NCBI GenBank assembly: GCA_039654915.1
Contig: CM077597.1
Span: 39,406,001-39,470,000, forward strand
Direction: 5' to 3'
Length of the DNA stretch: 64,000 nucleotides
DNA from: Aquilaria yunnanensis
Taxonomy: Eukaryota > Streptophyta > Magnoliopsida > Malvales > Thymelaeaceae
In this document: in pieces, positions 57,871 to 64,000 of the stretch
Position numbering within the stretch: the stretch's first letter is position 1
Layout: each line of letters starts with the position of its first letter
Notes under the pieces: generated by a model
The model's input: the letters and a program-made list of their open reading frames with translations, nothing else
Databases searched by the model: none
Told to the model about the DNA's origin: nothing
Program-made: the position numbers and the translations under genes

Positions 57871-58562
57871 CTTTTTCAAGAAGTTCATCAAGTTGTTTAT
57901 TGAGCTCATTCATCTTTATGATAGGCATTATGTAAGTAGGAATGGATATTGGACTAGATCCTGGTTGTGGCTTGATCTCAAACTCAATTTCCCTTGGTGG
58001 AGGAATGCCTGGCAAGTCTTTAGGAAAGACTTGTGGAAAGTCTCTCACTATACGTATTCTGTACACCTTTTATTCACAATGTAGTCCATTGAATGCATAA
58101 CAATAATCATGCCCATAAATCACAGGTATCTCATCTAGTACTTCTAAACCCACATCATGCATTTCATACACTAATCCCATAGAATTCACTAATACATGCA
58201 CTTCACCACTAGGCAATGTGATTTCTCTCTTACCACAATCAATTATTATGTTATGCATAGCAAGCCAATTAATACCCAGCACTAAATCATATTTAGAAAT
58301 GTCCAACACTAGCAGATTAGTCATAACCTTAGTCTTTTTGGCTACTAGCTAGGTCATTAGTAAATGGACATTGACTACCTGCTGTTTTCACTAAGGATAT
58401 CCTAGGTATGAATTTAGTAGGCAATTTTATGGCATCGACAAATTTCTTAGCCACTATAGACGTAGATGCACTAGTATCAAATAGAACACTAACAAGCATA
58501 CCATTAAAGCAAATGGTACCTCTTAGTGCTTTTCGCCACTGTGATGTCTCTGGCCTCTCCAC
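57871..58562 (-). pseudogene. Element 3 protease and RT N-terminus
   Basis: SVLFDTSASTSIVAKKFVDA has DTS in place of the DTG active site. Then LDISKYDLVLGINWLAMH and, in a further piece, VRDFPQVFPKDLPGIPPP. Breaks lie near 58329 and 58070. Confidence 0.83.
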
Positions 58563-59213
58563 TAGGAAGACTCAGCCAGCTCTCTGCACTGGAGGCCAAG
58601 GCACTAGAGGAACTGGCCTCTACTATCCATCCTTCGGCACTGCCCCTCTTGGTCCTGCCTCAATAGGCCTTACTGGACCTTGGTCTTCTGGCCTTCTTTG
58701 AGGCTGTGGGAAATCTTTGATCCAATGATCCATGCATCCACATCTTAAACACACTTGGGTGTCAAAATAGCAAGATTCTTTCCGTGAAACTTCTTGCACT
58801 TAAGGCACTTTAGGCCAGGGGACATCCTCTTCACCTTTCCCTCACCACCAAGATGGGAACTCTTGGCAATTTGCTATCGATGTGTTGGCTTTTTCCGCTT
58901 GCCTTCTGTCTAACTACTTTCCCTTGGTCCACTAGGAAAGTACCTAGTCTCAAACTCCTCTCGCTCTACTAATAGAGCTTTCTGCATTGCTTCATAGTAT
59001 GTGACTGCTCCAAAAGGTCTTGTAGCCTTCTGATGTCTAACCTAAGGTCTCTGACAAATCTTTTGGGCTTTAACTCCTCCACTCCATGATACTGAGGAGC
59101 ATACCTCACCAATTGATTGAATTTGTGTTCCTACTCTAAGAAACTGTGGTTGTCCTTTATTAGGGCATCAATTTCTGCTTGCTTCATATCCTTGATGGCA
59201 TCATTAATGTACT
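58563..59213 (-). pseudogene. Element 3 gag, C-terminal remnant
   Basis: Decayed; equivalents of the element 2 gag from the YHG...EELK region to the zinc knuckle can be traced by DNA similarity (58563-59213 against 45384-46060). No long frame remains. It is cut at 59213 by an inverted TGTTACC LTR. The gag N-terminus, PBS and 5' LTR are not in the window. Confidence 0.72.
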
Positions 59214-60570
59214 TGTTACCACCTCACAAAATGGGAGAATTACAAGTGTGTCATAATGGCTAAAAACCATTATATTGTGTAATTCTTACCATAGTGATTA
59301 AAGTGTGGGGGGTAAAAGGCATGGTCAATACCTCCTTAAAAGTGTTCCAAGTTAGTAACTTGGCCCCAAAGAAAAGCCTGAAGAATTGCTTGTTTGTCAA
59401 GCAACCTATTGACTTTTTTGTATGATTTTTGAAATTTGGGTACTCAATTGCAAAGCTTTCACAAAAGAGGTTTAGACAGTTATGGGAAGGATATGAATGC
59501 TATGAAAGTGCTATTCATTAACCAGATTGCTTATAGAAGACAAGTATGGACAAAGCAAATCACAAAAAGGCTTTAAGGACTTAAGTGTCCTATTGTGTGC
59601 CTTTAGTTGTCCATGCTTATGACTTAAGTCAAATGGAAGTTTTGTGGTGTTATCCCACATAAGAAAGAGTTGCTATGGCATGGGATAAGGAAGTTTAATG
59701 TGGGCCAAGAGATTAAGGTAAAGAAACCATGGTCTTGTAGCAAGGAAAATGACATAAAGCTTGGTTAAGCTTGTTAGGTGTGTTTAGTGCACTTAAACCA
59801 TATAAAGTGTCCATTCTTATCCTTATCTCCCAAATTTCAGCCTCTACCAACAAAAAAGAAGGTAGCTCTCTCCTCCACACTTCCTCCATAGCCACCATTC
59901 CTTCAAACTCACAATTACTTGCAATTGAAGTCAATGAAGCACAATTGCAAGCTATTTGGTGCTATTGCTTGAGTGCACCTAGGATCAAGCTCCAATTTTA
60001 GCATACCCAACAAGGTAAGGGTTCTATTGCTCTCGTGGGTTGTTTTCTATATTTTCAAGCACCCATGGAGTTAGGGGTAACCTTGGAAGAGAGCCATAAG
60101 CTTGATGAACCAAGCTTAGTGAGGAGAGTGAACTTGTTGAAGGTTTTGTGACCTAGTGTGGAGTACACAATGATGGCAGCAAAATTTGGGGTTTCTTGAG
60201 CCCAAAGTTATTACTAACTAATGTTAAAATCCTCCTAAGACTAGTCATTAGCTGGGGGGAGGGCTGCCATAGTGATTTGGTTATGTTTATTCTGTGTTTT
60301 ATGGACTAACCTATGGTATATGTTGCCGCCACATTTCATGTGTTTGTTGGTTGTGAATGGCTACTACATTTGGCTGGTATATCTTGTATACATGCATTGT
60401 GGTTTTTGTGTTTTAGTGTGTTTGGATGCAGCTTTTCATGATAGCGACATTGCCTATTGAATCCAACTGCTACTCTTACTAAGTTTCTCAATGAAACTTA
60501 CTCCCCTCGATTCTGTCATTTCAAATCTAACTGAAAGATCAGCTTCAAACTAACCTTTGTGGTTTGATTT

Positions 60571-63362
60571 TGTTAGTGTTGTGACCAAAATCAAATCATG
60601 AGATGATTTTATTTTTGCACATTGAGTCATGATATTTTATTAAGGCATTAATCCAACAATTATGTTTGTTGTTTTGTTTCTGCATAACGTTATAATCATA
60701 ATTGTGACCATAGAATAATGATATTGGTCTAGTGTTATTGTGGACCGGGTTACAATAATAAATAACGACTAGCATATGTGGACACTAATATGAGATATGT
60801 AGTCTACATATGGGTACAAGTTGGAGAACTTGTTACTAGACCGACCCACCATGAGAACGCTACATGGATTGTTATATGATGTCATAAGTGATTCTCATAG
60901 TGATCATGGTATATGTAGTCCTTTGACCTAAGGTCATCAAGGTTTCCTACATGTGAGTGACATACTTTGATACGTCCCTTTGTTGCTCGTAACTGAGTGA
61001 ACTTCAAGGAGGTCATTGAGTGTGTCACATATCATGCGGAGGAGTTTGTATGATCAAGATGGGATTTGTGCCTCCTATGTAACGGGAGTGATATCTTCAG
61101 GTCCCTTAATAGAGTGAGACTTAGAAAATGCATGGCGATGCTTGGATAAGTTGATATATAATATCAATGTCATCAATTTAAGTTAGTCTACTCGGTCATT
61201 AAGAAAGCAAACATTGGGCTATATGAGAGTGACACATTCCATGTCTCATGCCTAGTCTTGATATGAGAGTGACACATTCCATGTCTCATGCATATATGGG
61301 TAATGATCATAAAGGTTTAGTCGAATCACCAACAATCTTGTCACTTGGGTAGCAATGATGTGTTGCTAGACACCGCTCATTACTTATGATCATAAATGTG
61401 ATTTATGATCATTGCCAATGTAGTATGAGCCTATTAGGTCACACACATAGAGCTATTTGGATTATTAGAGTGCATGGGCTAAATATTTGGGTTTTGGTTT
61501 CATAATAATTTTGTGTTAACAATTGGCCCAAAAGTTGAGCCATTATTAAACCCAAAATTGAGTCTAGAAGTTGAGTCTCACTATAAATACAACTTTTAGT
61601 GAGAAATTTGTAGCTTTTTATTAGTGTTGTGCCCAAAAGCCAATCATGAGATGATTGTATTTTTTGCACATTGAGTCATGATATTTTATTAAGGCATTAA
61701 TCCAGCAATTATGTTTGTTGTTTTGTTTCTGCGTAACTTAACAAACATAATTGTAACCCTAGAATAATGATATTCTTAAACGTCCCTGGTCTAGTATTAT
61801 TGTGGAGCGGGTTGCAATAATACATAACGACTAGCATATGTTGAGACTAATACGAGATATGTAGTCTACATATGGGTACAAGTTGGAGAACTTGTGTACT
61901 GGACCGACCCACCATGAGAACACTACATGGATCGTTATATGAGTGTCATAAGTGATTCTCATAGTGATCATGGTATATATAGTCCTTCGACCTAAGATCA
62001 TCAAGGTTCCATACATGTGAGTCACATACTTTGATACTTTCCTTTGTTGCTCGTAACTGAGTGAACTTGAAGGAGGTCATTGGGTATGTCACATATCATG
62101 CGGAGGGGTTTGTATGATCAAGATGGGATTTGTCCCCCCTATGTAACGGGAGTGATATCTTCGGGCCCCTTGATAGAGTAAGACTTAGAAAAATGCATGG
62201 CCATGCTCAGATGAGTTGATAAATGATATCAATGTCATCAGTTTAAGCTGGTCTACTCGGTAATCAAGAAACCAAAGATTGGGCTATACGAGAGTGACAC
62301 ATTCCATGTCTCGTGCTTAGTCTTGATATCATGGACAAAGGGACAATGGCATATATCGGTGATGATCATAAAGGTTTAGTCGAATCATCGACAATTTTGT
62401 CACTTGGGTAGCAATGATGTGTTGCTAGACACCGTTCATTGCTTATGATCATAAATGTGATGTATGATCATTGCCAACGTGGTAAGAGCCTATTGGGTTG
62501 CACATATAGAGCTACTTGGATCATTAGAGTGCATGGGCTAATAATTTGGGTTTTGGTTTCACAATAATTTCATATTAATAATGGGCCCAATAGTTGAGCC
62601 ATTATGAAGCCCGAAATTAAAGCCTAATTGGATTAGGGCTTTGAAACCTATTAGGCCTGGAAGTTGAGTCTCACTATAAATACAACTTCTAGTGAGAAAT
62701 TCGCAGGTCTCCTTGCCCTAGCCTCCCAAAAGGACAGCCGCACTCTTCTCTTGGCATTCCTTGGAGGACGCAAGCTAGCATTGCGAGCGCAAGAGAAACG
62801 CATTTGCCGGGACGTGGTGGAAGAGTGGTGATCCCGAGAGGCTCGTGTGGATACCATAGAGAGCCTGAACACGTCAACTGTTCAGGTTTTGTGATTTGAC
62901 TCTACAGTTAAGTGAGAGATCTCAACCGAAAATTAGGTATGAAAATTTTTGAACACCCGGTTTACCCCGTTTCACTTGGATCCTGGAGGGTTTCGGTTAA
63001 ATTCTGCTGAGTTGTTTGGCTCCCGAAACCCATCACTTTTTGCCCTAGCCTCTCAAAGAGGACAGCCGTTCTCTTCTCTTGCAATTCCTTGGAGGACGCA
63101 AGCTAGCACTGCGAGCATAAGAGAAACGCATTTGCCGGGATGTGGTGGAAGCATGGTGATCCCGAGAAGCTAGTGTGGATACCATAGAAAGCTTCAACAT
63201 GTCAACTATTCAGGTTTTTGTGATTCGACTCTACAGTTGGGTGAAATATCTTAACCAAATTAGGTATGAAAATTTTTGAACACCCAGTTTACCCCATTTC
63301 ACTTGGATCCTAGAGGGTTTCAGTTAAATTCTGCTGTGCTTGTTTACTCTTGAAACCCTATA
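60571..63362 (+). repeat. Solo copia LTR with TSD GATTT, split by a second copy
   Basis: Start TGTTAGTG at 60571; end CCCTATA (CA decayed to TA) at 63362. Target duplication GATTT at 60566-60570 and 63363-63367. Without the inserted LTR it is about 1.37 kb. A local rearrangement near 61260-61290 duplicates GAGAGTGACACATTCC. Confidence 0.9.
61619..63035 (+). repeat. Solo copia LTR inside another copia LTR, TSD CTTTT
   Basis: 1417 bp; start TATTAGTG (TG decayed), end CCCATCA. Target duplication CTTTT at 61614-61618 and 63036-63040. It was inserted about 35 bp after the TATA box of the outer LTR. Confidence 0.93.
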
Positions 63363-64000
63363 GATTTTTGCCCTGAAATTTCAGGTACATGAAATTCCAT
63401 GTGTCCAGTTATGATCTGGAAAGTTTGGTGATGTCAGGAGTACATTTGGTGTTTTTAGTAATGGTACTTATTATGTTGCGCAGAAGCTGTCCAGCATCCT
63501 ATTCTAAAGTTCATTGTGTCTCAGGCACTCCTATGACCTAGGGTGTATATTTCACTGAGTTAAGACCATTTTGTAGTGCATGTATGCAGGTACATGTAGT
63601 GTATGTAAAATGAGACAAGTATGTGAACATTTGAGCAATATTTTGGCTATTTATGTGATGTTTTGCAAAGTTGCCTATGTGTGAATGATAGACTGCTTAC
63701 TTGTAAATTATGTTTTGGACACATGAAGTTGTTAGATATAAGAGCATGTAATTCCTATGTGTATTGGACATATAAAGGGTAGCTTTGGAGGTCTTTCCCC
63801 TTGTGAATGAAGTGTTTGCACGCTTATGAAATTTTATATGGGCAAAATGGTCATAAAGTAACCAGAATTTTGACTCTACAGTTAAAGTTCTATAACTCTT
63901 TGTGTACAATGAATCTTCTTATGAAATTTTGACCACACCTAGAGAACATCTAGAGGTTTAACTATGATTTTTCATTTCAGAATTCACAGCCCTGTAGCTA

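Larger units (their letters stand above)
20261..59213 (-). mobile_element. Tekay/Del-like chromovirus (element 3), split by nested insertions
   Basis: Minus-strand, oldest layer of the right part. Pieces: 3' LTR 20261-24300, PPT 24301-24314, integrase C-terminus with chromodomain 24315-25155, integrase core 26569-27158, then (beyond element 2) integrase zinc domain, RNase H, RT, protease and gag 56262-59213. The 5' end is cut by an inverted TGTTACC LTR at 59214, so the 5' LTR is off the window or lost. Insertions inside it: a solo copia LTR (25156) and element 2 (27159-56261). Confidence 0.82.
59214..64000 (+). repeat. TGTTACC-family LTR in opposite orientation, runs off window
   Basis: Starts TGTTACCACC at 59214, the reverse complement of the GGTGGTAACA end of the other copies. 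It holds a solo copia LTR (60571-63362) and continues from 63363 to the window end. By comparison with 27159-29626 about 500 bp are missing beyond 64000. Whether it is solo or part of an element cannot be seen. The predicted left target copy is GTACT (59209-59213). Confidence 0.83.

Overview
This window is a densely nested stack of plant LTR retrotransposons. I see no host protein gene, tRNA or rRNA gene in it. The reverse transcriptase, integrase and chromodomain wording and the initiator-Met-type primer binding sites point to a flowering plant with a repeat-rich genome. A CRM-type chromovirus (a lineage often found at centromeres) would fit a pericentromeric region, but that is inference. 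Boundaries were set by eye from TG...CA ends, primer binding sites (PBS), polypurine tracts (PPT) and 5-bp target-site duplications (TSD).

Left part (1-20260). A Tat/Retand-type Ty3/gypsy element on the minus strand (1-7228, its 3' end off the window) lies in a solo LTR of a Ty1/copia family (7229-8525). That LTR lies in the 5' LTR of a plus-strand CRM-type chromovirus (8526-18044). The chromovirus lies in a gypsy LTR of the family called TGTTACC here (remnant 18045-19765). The CRM gag also carries a solo TGTTACC LTR (10482-12967). The stretch 19766-20260 is unassigned.

Right part (20261-64000). The oldest layer is a minus-strand Tekay/Del-like chromovirus with a ~4-kb LTR (element 3: 3' LTR 20261-24300, pol and gag pieces 24315-27158 and 56262-59213). 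Its integrase is split at TSD TATCA by a second chromovirus with TGTTACC LTRs (element 2, 27159-56261). Element 2 is itself broken by a second Tat/Retand element (30293-42633, TSD CATGG), a solo copia LTR (42953-44369), a deletion-derivative copia element (47170-52512) and another solo copia LTR (54476-55862). Retand copy 2 carries its own solo copia LTR (34985-36400). The gag of element 3 is cut at 59214 by a TGTTACC LTR in opposite orientation, which holds a solo copia LTR (60571-63362) that holds yet another one (61619-63035).

All retroviral-type polyproteins here are broken. In the two Retand copies the single gag-pol frame is kept but interrupted only by point nonsense codons (three and nine), while the CRM and Tekay-like copies also show frameshifts and deletions. 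The most gene-like item is an antisense, intron-containing gene carried inside Retand copy 2 (31901-34247, plus strand) with its own TATA box; the 3' end of the homologous gene of copy 1 opens the window (2-124). One copia LTR family accounts for eight LTR copies plus one fragment, six of the copies being solo LTRs with recognisable TSDs.
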